64,000 bases of DNA. It comes from Sipunculus nudus. Taxonomy: Eukaryota; Annelida; Sipuncula; Golfingiida; Sipunculidae. The notes under the pieces were generated by a model. That model did not search any database. It was not told the origin of the DNA and worked only from the letters and a program-made list of their open reading frames with translations. A program made the translations under genes and the position numbers. Below are positions 1 through 11,095 of this stretch, one piece after another. Position 1 is the first letter of the stretch; every line of letters begins with the position of its first letter. The DNA lies in the NCBI GenBank assembly GCA_026874595.1, contig CM049309.1, positions 95,316,723-95,380,722 of the forward strand. The letters run 5' to 3'.

Positions 1-302
1 TTTATCAATATCGAAAAAAGTCAACCCTTCTTTTTGGACTTCATCATGTGGAGAATATTGGCCTTAATATTACTTCATTTGACTTGCCCATCAAACAATC
101 CAATGATTTCACGTACTTGGAGTTTGTGCTTAATGAATACCTAACATTGACAGATCACGTAGCACAGGTAAACAAAGAGTCAATACATACCTCGAGACAC
201 CGCTTTGAAAATGTACAATGTCCTGATTCAGCCACATATTGTCTAGCCGTCATATGAAGATTTCAAAACCGAACCGAACATATTATGAATCGCAATTTTA
301 AC
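1..302. other. AT-rich flank, no gene recognised
   Basis: Unique-looking sequence left of the 36-bp array. A 69-codon plus-strand frame (48-257) has no motif, homology or splice support that I can see, so it is not called. Confidence 0.5.
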
Positions 303-490
303 TGATAGTACTAACCAAAGAAGCACTGGACAGAGGACTGATAGTTCCAAGTCAGGAAGCACTGGACAGAGCTCTGACAGTTCTAAGCCAGGAAGGATTG
401 GACAGAGAACTGACAGTGCTAAGTCAGGAAGCACTGGACAGAGCTCTGACAGTTCTAAGCCAGGAAGCACTGGACAGAGAACTGACAGTG
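303..490. repeat. Left edge of 36-bp minisatellite, 72-bp dimer form
   Basis: Diverged copies of the neighbouring 36-bp unit. Here two types alternate: one reads GAGCTCTGACAGTTCTAAGC and the next GAGAACTGACAGTGCTAAGT, so the true period is 72 bp. The dimer pattern does not continue into the main array. Confidence 0.85.
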
Positions 491-1716
491 CTAAGTCAGG
501 AAGCACTGTGCTAAGTCAGGAAGCACTGGACAGAGCTCTGGTAGTCCTAAGTCAGGAAGCACTGGACAGAGCTCTGGTAGTCCTAAGTCAGGAAGCACAG
601 GACAGAGCTCTGGTAGTCCTAAGTCAGGAAGCACTGGACAGAGCTCTGATAGTCCTAAGTCAGGAAGCACTGGACAGAGCTCTGGTAGTCCTAAGTCAGG
701 AAGCACTGGACAGAGCTCTGGTAGTTCTAAGTCAGGGTGCACAGGACAGACCTCTGATAGTTCTAAGTCAGGAAGCACTGGACAGAGCTCTGATAGTCCT
801 AAGTCAGGAAGCACTGGACAGAGCTCTGATAGTCCTAAGTCAGGAAGCACTGGACAGAGCTCTGGTAGTCCTAAGTCAGGGTGCACAGGACAGACCTCTG
901 GTAGTCCTAAGTCAGGGTGCACAGGACAGACCTCTGGTAGTCCTAAGTCAGGGTGCACAGGACAGACCTCTGATAGTCCTAAGTCAGGAAGCACTGGACA
1001 GAGCTCTGATAGTCCTAAGTCAGGAAGCACTGGACAGAGCTCTGATAGTCCTAAGTCAGGAAGCACTGGACAGAGCTCTGATAGTCCTAAGTCAGGAAGC
1101 ACTGGACAGAGCTCTGATAATCCTAAGTCAGGAAGCACTGGACAGAGCTCTGATAGTCCTAAGTCAGGAAGCACTGGACAGAGCTCTGATAGTCCTAAGT
1201 CAGGAAGCACTGGACAGAGCTCTGATAGTCCTAAGTCAGGGTGCACAGGACAGAGCTCTGATAGTCCTAAGTCAGGGTGCACAGGACAGAGTTCTGATAG
1301 TCCTAAGTCAGGAAGCACTGGACATAGCTCTGATAGTCCTAAGTCAGGAAGCACTGGACAGAGCTCTGATCGTCCTAAGTCAGGAAGCACTGGACAGAGC
1401 TCTGGTAGTCCTAAGTCAGGAAGCACTGGACAGAGCTCTGGTAGTCCTAAGTCAGGAAGCACTGGACAGAGCTCTGGTAGTCCTATGTCAGGAAGCACTG
1501 GACAGAGCTCTGGTAGTCCTAAGTCAGGAAGCACAGGACAGAGCTCTGATAGTCCTAAGTCAGGGTGCACAGGACAGAGCTCTGATAGTCCTAAGTCAGG
1601 AAGCACTGGACAGAGCTCTGATAGTCCTAAGTCAGGAAGCACTGGACAGAGCTCTGATAGTCCAAAGACAGGAAGCACTGGACAGAGCTCTGATAGTCAT
1701 AAGTCAGCAAGCACTG
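491..1716. repeat. 36-bp minisatellite, about 34 copies
   Basis: Tandem 36-bp unit beginning CTAAGTCAGGAAGCACTGG and ending ACAGAGCTCTGATAGTC. Two subtypes are intermixed: the common AAGCACTGG/AGAGCTCTG form and a minority GTGCACAGG/AGACCTCTG form that often sits in short runs (for example 880-975). A GAT/GGT switch varies independently. The left junction at 491-510 has a 20-bp partial unit. Because 36 is divisible by 3, the array is open in two plus frames (12-residue repeats VLSQEALDRALI and SGSTGQSSDSPK) and one minus frame (LPDLGLSELCPV). The subtype changes are mostly non-synonymous in every one of these frames, so I see no sign of protein-level selection and do not call a gene. Confidence 0.95.
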
Positions 1717-1939
1717 GTAAACGTTGTGAATTTGAACACTAAAACATCTGTAAATTCATGTCTTCACTTTCTGTGGTTAGCTTATGTAGATTTCAGTTAA
1801 GTACTTCCGACAACGAATTACAAGCTGTGATCAGACATACACAACATATATAAATGTATATGTGAAATATTTATATATCTTATCCAATAAGCATGAAACT
1901 AAACTTGTCAGGGTTAGCTTTCAAGAGGTTATTTTGGAA

Positions 1940-2535
1940 CCAACTGCTAAAAGGTATTATCGTTAGTATAATTTTATAGCTCAGTTTTTCCCAGACTCGC
2001 GAACAGATCATTTAAAACGATATTAAAGAACATGGGCCCTAGGACAGACCCCTTGGGAACGTCCTTTGTAATATTAACCCAGTCACTTGTATGGTAACGA
2101 AATCTAACCTGTTTCCTATGGGTCAGATAACTGGCTAGCGAAGTTAAAGAAGATCTAGACATGCCATATGCCTCCAATTTACTAATCAAAGATGATGTGG
2201 TATACAGTCAAAGGCTTTTGATAGGTCCATCATAACAAGACCACATTTAAGGCCAGGGTCTAAGGTAGACCGTATATCAACAGTCAACTAAATCAGCACA
2301 GACTGGCAACAATGGCCAGTCCTTAATGCAGATACACTAGGCTGAATAGTATTGGTTAAGAAAGTCTGCAATTGGTGTTCTAATAATCTCTCAAAATAAT
2401 TTTGATATGGAAGTAAGAACACTAACAGGTCTATAGTTTGTTTTTTTTAATTGCGGGTCAGCCTTTTTAAAAATAGGTCTGACATATGCATTTATACTGA
2501 TCAGGATTCCAAAATAATTCTCTACTCTTCCGCGT
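1940..2535 (-). mobile_element. Dead LINE reverse transcriptase fragment
   Basis: Read on the minus strand, this encodes the middle of a non-LTR retrotransposon reverse transcriptase, the enzyme that copies element RNA into DNA at the target site. Visible in order: a PIFKKAD stretch near 2470, YRPVSVL near 2435, a FERLLEHQL stretch, the MMDLSKAFDC motif near 2205-2235, and KGSVLGPMFFNI near 2020-2050. The copy is dead. There is an in-frame stop between the LLEHQL and DLSKAFD regions, a frameshift just after the PHH that follows DLSKAFD (about 2195), and a stop just before the catalytic box, which reads YTND at 1959-1970 where the family has YADD; the first catalytic aspartate is lost. No endonuclease part or 3' tail is recognisable. 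The motif style suits a CR1/jockey-type LINE, but the clade is not settled. Confidence 0.85.
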
Positions 2536-3006
2536 AGATAGGATAACCCTTAGGCCTGCTTACTGTTGATACACTGTGAAACTCATTTACCAATATGTAA
2601 AACGCACATTCACAGACAAATCTATATGAACCGCTTATGTTCAACAGTCCTGGCAAGCAGTGACACGTGAGAATGTTTAATGTATCGTAAAATAAGTTCT
2701 GTCAGATGTACCGCAGTTCAAGGGCTGGTCAAAGAACATGTTTACATTATTTGTGGCGGCGTCTTGAGAACCAAGGTGATCAAAGTGAAGGGTGTAGGTA
2801 AACTAACCTGAAGAGAGAACATACTCAGTGTTTCAACCTCTCACGCTTGTCCAGTTAATGATAATCTTCCTACAGTCGTCCGCTCTATTGACATCACCAG
2901 TATATTCCTTATTTTAATGGGTTTAAATGGCTTTTAGTTTGCTTGGTTATAAGGGACCAGCTCGGTCTGTGGCTCTCACCTTTGTGTGTCCTCACAGGAA
3001 CAGTCG
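2536..3006. other. No gene seen
   Basis: Unique-looking sequence. The part nearest 2536 may be further decayed LINE sequence, but I could not follow a reading frame there. Confidence 0.4.
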
Positions 3007-3027
3007 CCCCCCCCCCCCCCCCCCCCC
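3007..3027. repeat. Poly-C tract (21 C)
   Basis: Uninterrupted run of 21 cytosines. Several such tracts occur in the window (near 3773, 6065, 8941, and as part of a MITE at 17.1-17.3 kb). Confidence 0.98.
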
Positions 3028-3492
3028 GCAGATCACCGTGTACAAACCCCGTCATTAAGGGTGTGCAACCGGAATTCTGTGAGGGTTTACTTATGATTAT
3101 TCATGACTGAAGTAGAAAATGTCTTTGTCGCATGCAGGCTCCAATATATGAAGTTTATTTATCGTTCACAAACATGGCAGTTACCTCTCTCGGCGTGGAA
3201 TAATATGACGATGACCTCATTTTTTAAACATAAAGCTTAAGCTCTCTCAAACCCGGAGGATTAAGTAAACTTCCACACCTCGTAAAACAAACAAACGCTT
3301 CTTTATAGTTACATTTAATTTCCTAACGCAAAGGGGGACGGGATCCGCCCTTTAATGCTACACACACACACACACAAGCCCTTGTAAAGAGGTACACCAA
3401 TTCCTCAATGCAGTGTTCTAATAATAATATTATCACTGGTAGATCCAGGACAAAATTTTTGAGGTAAACATTTCGTCTGTCTTTTGACGGTC
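3028..3492. other. No gene; contains (AC)n
   Basis: Non-coding in appearance. A short AC dinucleotide run lies at 3360-3376. No exon or promoter is supported. Confidence 0.5.
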
Positions 3493-3627
3493 GAGGGTGT
3501 GTATCGGCTGATGGGTTGGGCGTGGGAGGGTGTGTATCGGCTGATGGGTTGGGCGTGGGAGGGTGTGTATCGGCTGAGGGGTTGGACGTGGGAGGGTGTG
3601 TATCGGCTGAGGGGTTGGGCGTGGGAG

Positions 3628-3630
<3 letters not shown>
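3493..3630. repeat. 33-bp minisatellite, 4.2 copies
   Basis: Unit begins GAGGGTGTGTATCGGCTGA and continues TGGGTTGGGCGTGG; copies start at about 3493, 3526, 3559 and 3592. It is open in several frames because 33 is divisible by 3; those frames are artefacts. It runs directly into a (TA)n tract. Confidence 0.95.

Positions 3631-3675
<45 letters not shown>
3630..3675. repeat. (TA)n microsatellite, about 46 bp
   Basis: Perfect alternating TA run joined to the right end of the 33-bp minisatellite. Confidence 0.98.
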
Positions 3676-3678
<3 letters not shown>

Positions 3679-3772
3679 GCATACATACATACATATCCAC
3701 TGAATTCGTTTTTTAAACCTCGGTACAAGTAAAGTATGACTGAAATCATGAATTCAAGTCGCAAGGCGCCGA

Positions 3773-3792
3773 CCCCCCCTCCCCCCCCCCCC
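3773..3792. repeat. Poly-C tract with one T
   Basis: Twenty positions of C with a single T at 3780. Confidence 0.95.
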
Positions 3793-4529
3793 GAGAATCC
3801 TTTAATAGGATGGTACTGGTATTTTACCAAAGAGGTATACGACGTATCCCGGAGGTTTACCCGACCATAGTAAAAAAGAAAATGTGGAAATTTCAATAAA
3901 AGAGATACGCTGCAGTTTCTAAACGACTAGTTATGATTTTTTGTACTACTCTGCGTGTATAATACCTGGTACCAAAAAGACTTAGTAGTTTTACACTATT
4001 CTTATCGTGTAGTTAGTTTAATCCTTAATATAGACAGGGTCATCAACTGGCCACGAGGGTAGATCCTTAAAAAACCTGACTAAATGCACAAACTAGACCT
4101 GCACACGAAGCACCGCAAAAAAAACCAGTATAGAGGTAGACCTACGTACACGGGAAAGGATAGTGAAAAAATAGATAGAAACGGATTCATAAACAAAAGT
4201 TACCTGAGGTGGCATGGGGACGCGTGTATCATTCGATCCCAAAAAGTGGCTAATATACGTCATAGATACATAAAGAAAGGGTACATTATCAAATTAATTT
4301 ACAGGCATTAGATGTCCTAATAACGTTTACTTTTATGTATTTCGTTGATTTATATGTATTTACGTCAGGAGTATATATGAATACGCTAAATTCTGTTCAT
4401 TTTTTACGTGTAAATATATTTCGCATAAATTCCGGCCCTTACCGGGTATTTCAAATGAGTCATTTATCACTATCACATTTATCACAATTAGGTTCAAGAC
4501 TTCACATGGTAGTGAATTATAAATGACTC
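3793..4529. other. No gene recognised
   Basis: AT-rich. Short open frames at 4084-4311 and 4335-4526 show no motif or splice context and are not called. Confidence 0.5.
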
Positions 4530-4603
4530 GCGTGCGTTCGTGAACAGCTCCGCTGGCCATAACGGTGCGTGCGTTCGTGAACAGCTCCGCTGGCCATAAC
4601 GGT
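4530..4603. repeat. Exact 37-bp tandem duplication
   Basis: Two identical head-to-tail copies (4530-4566 and 4567-4603) of a unit starting GCGTGCGTTCGTGAACAGC. It is GC-richer than its surroundings. Confidence 0.95.
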
Positions 4604-5689
4604 CCAAGGAATCTGAGATATGTTTGATGATGCACATGATCGGTGTGTCCTGGTGCAGACCAGTACCCGGTCAATCCGTCACCTCATCATGTCTCCCGTC
4701 CTGTGTGATTATTACCAGGTCCTTGACATTCCATACACTTACCCCCGGCTCATCAACAGCCAACCTGAATACATCTAACGACTATTGCCCCGCGGATACA
4801 AATAAATAATGAACAATAATATTTGTTCGAACACTTCAGTGTCGCCTGAATTTGTTATAGACTTGTCAAAAGTTCTATAGGGCCTGTTCTATGGAACCTC
4901 TGTACTTTAGGCTTCAGAAAACAAGCCAGTCTGTATTTTAGTCCATGGAATTCTCATGGAGTCTCAAAATAGATTATGGACTATAGAACCCAGGATCTGG
5001 GAATGGGAGGGTGTCACTGTTTTTTATTTCCCCAAGGGACCAATGACTTAAAGGTTCCAAACTCCTGGAGAAGGGTTTAAGCCTTACAGAAAGTCGTGAA
5101 TAAAACACTACCAAAAAGGATGGTTTGTCCCAGAAAGGGGGATTTAAACCCCTAACTCCCACCGTTTGGGTCCGCCCTTCAGGACGCTGAACATTTCTAT
5201 ATTTTCTTGGTAGCTGATTCACTTTCACATCTCTGTTATAAGTGTTATTATTTCAATTGACTTTATTTTTTTTTAAAATATGGTAATTATTTCAACTGAC
5301 ATTCTAAGACACAAGGGTGAATTTTTCAACTGACTTTCTCAGACAATATGGTAATTATTTCGACTCCTTTCAAGCTCTAATGCTAATTATTTAAATTATA
5401 TAACCAAACCTGTGTATAGTGCTGACAATATTTTCAATATTTTGATGTCAGAAACTGTGACGTCAATCAAATTCAAATGATCTGATATTTGGAAAACGGG
5501 TTACTTAAATTGCTTAGAGGTGTCTTAGTATAATCACGCAAGTTACTCGATATTGCCTGAATGTGTATCTCAGTAAAAAAATAATTGTTGTTTATGCATG
5601 TCACATCTTATAAAGATTTATTATGGCCTTTCTAATGACATAACGATGGTCCAATGATTTATTTTTATTATGTTTTTATTATAAATAGT
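4604..5689. other. No gene; tRNA-like stub and short repeats
   Basis: Mostly AT-rich. On the minus strand, 5135-5180 contains GGGGTTTAAATCCCCC, which folds like a T-arm with a B-box-like loop; it may be a SINE or tRNA relic (weak). At 5283-5370, TGGTAATTATTTCAACTGAC-type motifs recur three times as diverged short direct repeats. No exon is supported. Confidence 0.4.
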
Positions 5690-5790
5690 ATATTATAATT
5701 ATAATAATTATTATTCTATTATTATTATTATTATTATCAAAATACTACTACTTCTAATAATAATATTATATTGTTGTTGTTGTTGCTGTT
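5690..5790. repeat. AT-rich ATT/ATA simple-sequence block
   Basis: Imperfect TTA trinucleotide runs followed by a short TTG run near 5770. Low complexity, not coding. Confidence 0.85.
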
Positions 5791-6064
5791 ATTTTATCAT
5801 AAGTTTTAGTAGTAATAGGAGTATTTTATATGGCATTAACTAGGTTAACAATAAAAGTTAAATGAATACGTATACTTCGATCATTATCATACACGAGCAA
5901 ACATTCGACATTTTTTTATTGGAATAATGAAGATAGAATATAAATAGGATCAACACAAAAAGAATAAATGTAAAATGTTTATAAACAACTGCTGTCCTAA
6001 CAGTAAAATTAATTTCATTCCAAAGACCTCAGTTATGAAACATATCTCCAAATAATGTGGTAGA

Positions 6065-6131
6065 CCCCCCCCCCCCCCGCAACTAAAAAGGATATTAAAA
6101 AAATCCGGAAGAACATATATATATATATATT
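6065..6131. repeat. Poly-C (14) and nearby (AT)n
   Basis: Fourteen C at 6065-6078, then an AT dinucleotide run at 6115-6131. Confidence 0.9.
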
Positions 6132-7699
6132 ACATTTAAAGCGTCTGGGAGATAATTATCAAAAGGTGGTAAGTATAACGTTGTGTGGACATACGTCATC
6201 AAACTAAGTTTATTATCGGATATTATAGTATAGATGTCCTGGTATACTTGCTTCACTATTTCTCATTTTACAGATTTTCTGTTTATTTCGTCGATATTTT
6301 ATGCTTTTTCATTGGGACGAGAAGTATAGATGACGTACAAGCCGCTCGTTACAATGTATAAATAACCACATTCATAACCATATGAACTGGTATAACATTG
6401 GAAAACTGGCTGTCGCCATACCATGGCCTTCACTCTCATACACAGAAGCGGTCACCAGTAGGGCTCATTCAATCCCGCTACATTTGGACAATGGAAAATG
6501 ATTATAATTATTATCTAGAATTAGTATTAAATAATCAAAATATTTGATAAGCGTGGTAAAATCAACATTCCTGTAGAAGCTTTCGAAGAGAATAAAGAAA
6601 CACTCCGGAGAAGAATATACCGGTACTTGCTATAAATATTATTATAATAATTATTGTTATAATCATTATAATTATTATAATTATTATTATTATTATTATT
6701 ATACAATTTACCAACGGAAATAATACTTCAGGTCTGGGGCCAGTCAGTAAAAGAAAAGTTAAAACTGCGTGATATGATTTAATGTTCTTTCTCTGCCAAT
6801 ATGAAGGGATGTTAACAATATATAATGGGACGGAACGACTGACATTACAGGTAAAATTATATGAACTGACTGGCCAAAAAATACGTGGTGATTCTCTGTT
6901 TATGTGCCTGATAATTCAAGTAGGCTTATGTCTTTACAATTAACTGCCAATACCCTGAATGTTAATTATAACTTCATAATTTATCAAAATCGTTGAAGAG
7001 CTGATCCCCATTGCAAGTGTTGCCAGCACTGGATATTTAATATACTCCGGCAAACGATGATAAGTTCACACAAGTAAGAAAAATACCCGTTGGTCCCTGA
7101 TCCTGTGATGGTATAACCAGTCTCAGAACTTGCTTGTGGTGTTAGACGATATACTGAAGACCACTCAATCATACTCTCATATCATAATCCGTGCTCTGTA
7201 ACTATTGTTTAATACAGATAGGCCATTATCTACACTCACAAGTTAGGTTGGGAATATACAGGCAAGCTGAAATTTAACCAGGTGAGCCAATACAACAGCT
7301 CTGTTCAGGTACACGTTCAGTACAAGAAAACACCTACCTGGCGGCCGTGCTCTGTATTCTCAAGGGCCGTTGCTCGCTGACTGATACCTTATATACACAC
7401 CTAGCCCAAGATGTTTACTTCAGGCCTTCACTGGAGCATCTAGCACTATGATTGGTTAATGTTGTGTGTTAGTATCCCTCATCATGGGCAGACAGAGTTA
7501 GACTTCCCTTGTATGAATATGCCAACCAAAGCGTTTGATTGCATAACTGTCAAACCACACCCGTCCCAGGCGGGCCATTCACTGGCCGTCATCTAACGTC
7601 TATTGTATATATTCACTGACGCTTGCATTTGTGGACGGGCACATATACACGGGAATTCTTTTCACTGACAGTATACAAATTTCCGTCTCTCCCTCTCAG
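6132..7699. other. No gene recognised; ATT block at 6640-6702
   Basis: AT-rich with a TTA/ATT simple repeat at 6640-6702. Open frames are short and featureless. The last 20 bases before 7700 form the pyrimidine tract of the acceptor described in the next entry. Confidence 0.45.
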
Positions 7700-7810
7700 A
7701 TGTGAACAGCACACTGCACCGAATAAACTTTCCGAATGGGCACGGACATCTCACATTAAGTTTCTGGGTTAATCCTGTGGTGTTCAGAAAGCCACAACTC
7801 AGCATTAAAG
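7700..7810 (+). CDS. Candidate internal exon, unknown product
   Basis: A strong-looking splice acceptor (pyrimidine tract TCTCTCCCTCTCAG ending at 7699) precedes 111 bases that end AAAG before GTATTC at 7811. One frame is open through the exon: two leading bases, then VNSTLHRINFPNG and later LTLSFWVNP. It begins and ends in phase 1, so it is symmetric. The frame stays open past the donor to about 7902, so the donor is not forced. I recognise no family. There is no partner exon with independent support nearby. The evidence is splice-site resemblance only. Confidence 0.2.
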
Positions 7811-8795
7811 GTATTCTCCTGCCCTTGATTGGCCGTATGGAGTACCCAGGTTTACTGTCTGTTCGCTGCCTCGCATGTAATGCATTCAGAGACGAGGCTT
7901 AATGAACTCTCGGTGGTTGCAGGTACAAGATACTATATGGTTGTCGTGGTTACTAGATAGTATTGATGTATCATGGGATGCCCTGGTTATAACAACCCTT
8001 TTTCTTGGATTTTTTTTAATTTTTGCCTCTTTTGAAGAAATATAAAATCATCTAACAAATGAAAAACCTTGAAATATCACAAAATCATGGGAATCTGTTT
8101 TAATAGTATAATGCAGGACTGGTCAATACTCTGAAGCCTATGCACACCAAAGCCCTACAGTACAGGTAAATACATCCATATGGTATAAATGATTATTATG
8201 TGTTATAACATTTCAGAATTATCAATATATACCATTACACTATTATTCGAATATTATTCTAATGCAACATGTGATAACATATAGTTCTTTCGCAATTTTA
8301 ATTTTCGGAGAGTTTTGGATATGTAGAAGAGGTCAGGGGAGATTATAATTAGATTATTGATTGTCTTTACTATTTTGAGGTTATAGTTTGTCTTGACTTT
8401 GAATGTTGATGAAGGAAATATGAAGATTTAACAAAGAATGTACAGTTGTCACAGTAACAGTTTGTGAAATCTTTTTTATTCGCCAATGTAGTATGACAGA
8501 AATATCGGGGCGTACATATGTACATGTCTGATCAAATACTGGCGTCTGATTGGACGCTTGAAGTCCGTTACTGACAAGTTGCTAGTGTCGCCTTTTGGGA
8601 AGAGACGCGGTACCAATGAAAAATACTCAAAATTCCAAATTACGCCTTCGCAAATAAGTTTGATTACTTTTATATATTACCTTTTAATGCACGAATAAAT
8701 GTATAAATCTTGTGTCGTAGAGCATGTACAATATTTACATTAAAACATGTACAATATTTACTTGAAAAAAATATTCATTCCATGTAAAAATAATG
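7811..8795. other. No gene recognised
   Basis: AT-rich unique sequence. No motif, repeat array or exon signal that I can support. Confidence 0.5.
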
Positions 8796-8812
8796 TATAT
8801 ATATATATATAT
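8796..8812. repeat. Short (TA)n run
   Basis: Alternating TA of about 17 bp. Confidence 0.9.
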
Positions 8813-8940
8813 TATATATCCAACATAATCCAAGAAGGAAAATATTTTATATCTCCTTTTAAAATATTCCTCTTTTTTTTGGACTGTGACAACTGCGAAG
8901 AACGGACGCAGCGCTTTTGACATCAAAATCATTCCAGTCT

Positions 8941-8958
8941 CCCCCCCCCCCCCCCCCC
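8941..8958. repeat. Poly-C tract (18 C)
   Basis: Uninterrupted run of 18 C. Confidence 0.97.
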
Positions 8959-9217
8959 ACATGTATAAATGTCAGAATGGCCATGTTTGGCGGGTGGACA
9001 GATACATTTTTCTCCTGTTTTATTGTTATAACTTTATATGATTAGTTGTTTCGGAGTGACCGAAAAACAATTTATGTGTCCCTCAATTTAGACATTTATT
9101 ATAATAATGAAAGTTTTTTGGCCACATAATATGTACAATTCACAGCGGAATGAAATCTTCGGATTAAAAGAAACATGTTAGATATTTACAAACAAATAAC
9201 AAATTGCATACACCCAA

Positions 9218-9259
<42 letters not shown>

Positions 9260-9352
9260 TATATTTATTATTATTAATATAATTATTATTATTATAATTA
9301 TTTTACTAGTAGTATTATTATTTTATTATTATTATTATTATTATTATTTTTA
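9218..9352. repeat. (ATT)n microsatellite, imperfect
   Basis: TTA trinucleotide repeat with interruptions. The open frames it generates (runs of L or I) are artefacts. Confidence 0.95.
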
Positions 9353-9961
9353 TATGCTTATCCTACCTATTCATTATTTTGCAGTTGTTTAGTTTCATCT
9401 TTCATACGACAGATAGCCTTCATTATAATGTAGACTGACTATACTATTTTAATATAAATAGGTGATTCGTGTACAACGACACAGTCGTGACGAGTGAACA
9501 GTTCATTCCACAGGGCATAGGAATAACATGCCTATCGACAATTTGTGAATAACAGTAACAATATATAAGGCAACAGATAAATGTATATTAACCATGCTTC
9601 CCAAATAGTATATTAAAGAATCAAATTATGTTTGTTGATACTCCAGGAACCCTCTTGAAGGCATCAGGCTTGATTCATAGTAACAAACTGTTTCCTGCTT
9701 TGATATACAATCGTAGTTGCCCACAGATGGCGCTGCGATAGCGCCTTTGATCTGTCTCTTGATTTGTGGAGAAATAAGAAAAATAACACACTTGAGGACG
9801 ACAGTTCAAGACCAAGAACGTGTATATATCCGAAGCGTAGTCACTGAGGAGTTCCTTGACCAAAGTCCAATGCGACAACCGTTATTGATAATTATTATTA
9901 TTATTATTATTATTTATGTAGCTGACAGACATTGTATGGTCCACCGTCCGTGAATGATCTT
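9353..9961. other. No gene; small GC hairpin and (TTA)n
   Basis: Contains a perfect hairpin at 9729-9745 (GGCGCT, loop GCGAT, AGCGCC) and a TTA run at 9889-9916. Overlapping open frames on both strands at 9675-9953 have no recognisable domain. Confidence 0.45.
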
Positions 9962-10954
9962 GCTGTCACGTACATGATGATATAATGAATCCAGCTGTCA
10001 CGTACATGATGATATAATGAATCCAGCTGTCACGTACATGATGATATAATGAATCCAGCTGTCACGTACATGATGATATAATGAATCCAGCTGTCACGTA
10101 CATGATGATATAATGAATCCAGCTGTCACGTACATGATGATATAATGAATCCAGCTGTCACGTACATGATGATATAATGAATCCAGCTGTCACGTACATG
10201 ATGATATAATGAATCCAGCTGTCACGTACATGATGATATAATGAATCCAGCTGTCACGTACATGATGATATAATGAATCCAGCTGTCAAGTACATGATGA
10301 TATAATGAATCCAGCTGTCACGTACATGATGATATAATGAATCCAGCTGTCACGTACATGATGATATAATGAATCCAGCTGTCACGTACATGATGATATA
10401 ATGAATCCAGCTGTCACGTACATGATGATATAATAAATCCAGCTGTCACGTACATGATGATATAATGAATCCAGCTGTCACGTACATGATGATATAATGA
10501 ATCCAGCTGTCACGTACATGATGATATAATGAATCCAGCTGTCACGTACATGATGATATAATGAATCCAGCTGTCACGTACATGATGATATAATGAATCC
10601 AGCTGTCACGTACATGATGATATAATGAATCCAGCTGTCACGTACATGATGATATAATGAATCCAGCTGTCACGTACATGATGATATAATGAATCCAGCT
10701 GTCACGTACATGATGATATAATGAATCCAGCTGTCACGTACATGATGATATAATGAATCCAGCTGTCACGTACATGATGATATAATGAATCCAGCTGTCA
10801 CGTACATGATGATATAATGAATCCAGCTGTCACGTACATGATGATATAATGAATCCAGCTGTCACGTACATGATGATATAATGAATCCAGCTGTCACGTA
10901 CATGATGATATAATGAATCCAGCTGTCACGTACATGATGATATAATGAATCCAG
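9962..10954. repeat. 32-bp minisatellite, 31 near-identical copies
   Basis: Unit CCAGCTGTCACGTACATGAT followed by GATATAATGAAT. The array spans 993 bp, 31.0 units, with only two substitutions noticed (C to A at 10289, G to A at 10435). Because 32 is not divisible by 3 and each unit carries TAA/TGA triplets, no long frame exists. The homogeneity implies very recent expansion or gene conversion, or a collapsed or expanded assembly. Confidence 0.98.
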
Positions 10955-11002
10955 GCAACCAGCGGTATAGTCGAGTCAACACCATCCGGGTCCTGTCAAA
11001 TA

Positions 11003-11046
11003 TTACGTCATACAATTTTGGGGATATTGTCCACAAGTTATAAAAG
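11003..11046 (+). promoter_or_regulatory. Candidate core promoter: CRE-like site and TATA box
   Basis: TTACGTCA at 11003-11010 is a CRE/bZIP-type site. TATAAAAG at 11039-11046 matches the animal TATA-box consensus exactly. A start site would fall near 11070, 25-30 bp before the ATG of the exon at 11096. The array of 32-bp repeats ends only about 50 bp upstream. The base sequence is plainly there; function is inferred from spacing. Confidence 0.35.
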
Positions 11047-11095
11047 AAATATTCCTACTAGTATTAAACAGCAAGAACAGCGTGCAGATTGTATA

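Noticed and set aside
491-1678. 395-codon minus-strand frame (LPDLGLSELCPV repeat)
   Set aside because: Same array read on the other strand; no promoter, splice or selection evidence.
508-1800. 430-codon plus-strand frame made of a 12-residue repeat (LSQEALDRALIV)
   Set aside because: It lies wholly within the 36-bp minisatellite, two other frames are equally open, and unit variants change the protein in each frame.
3484-3732. Gly/Trp-rich frames on the plus strand and Pro/Thr-rich frames on the minus strand
   Set aside because: They arise from a 33-bp minisatellite joined to (TA)n.
9204-9392. Leucine/isoleucine-rich membrane protein
   Set aside because: Translation of an (ATT)n microsatellite.
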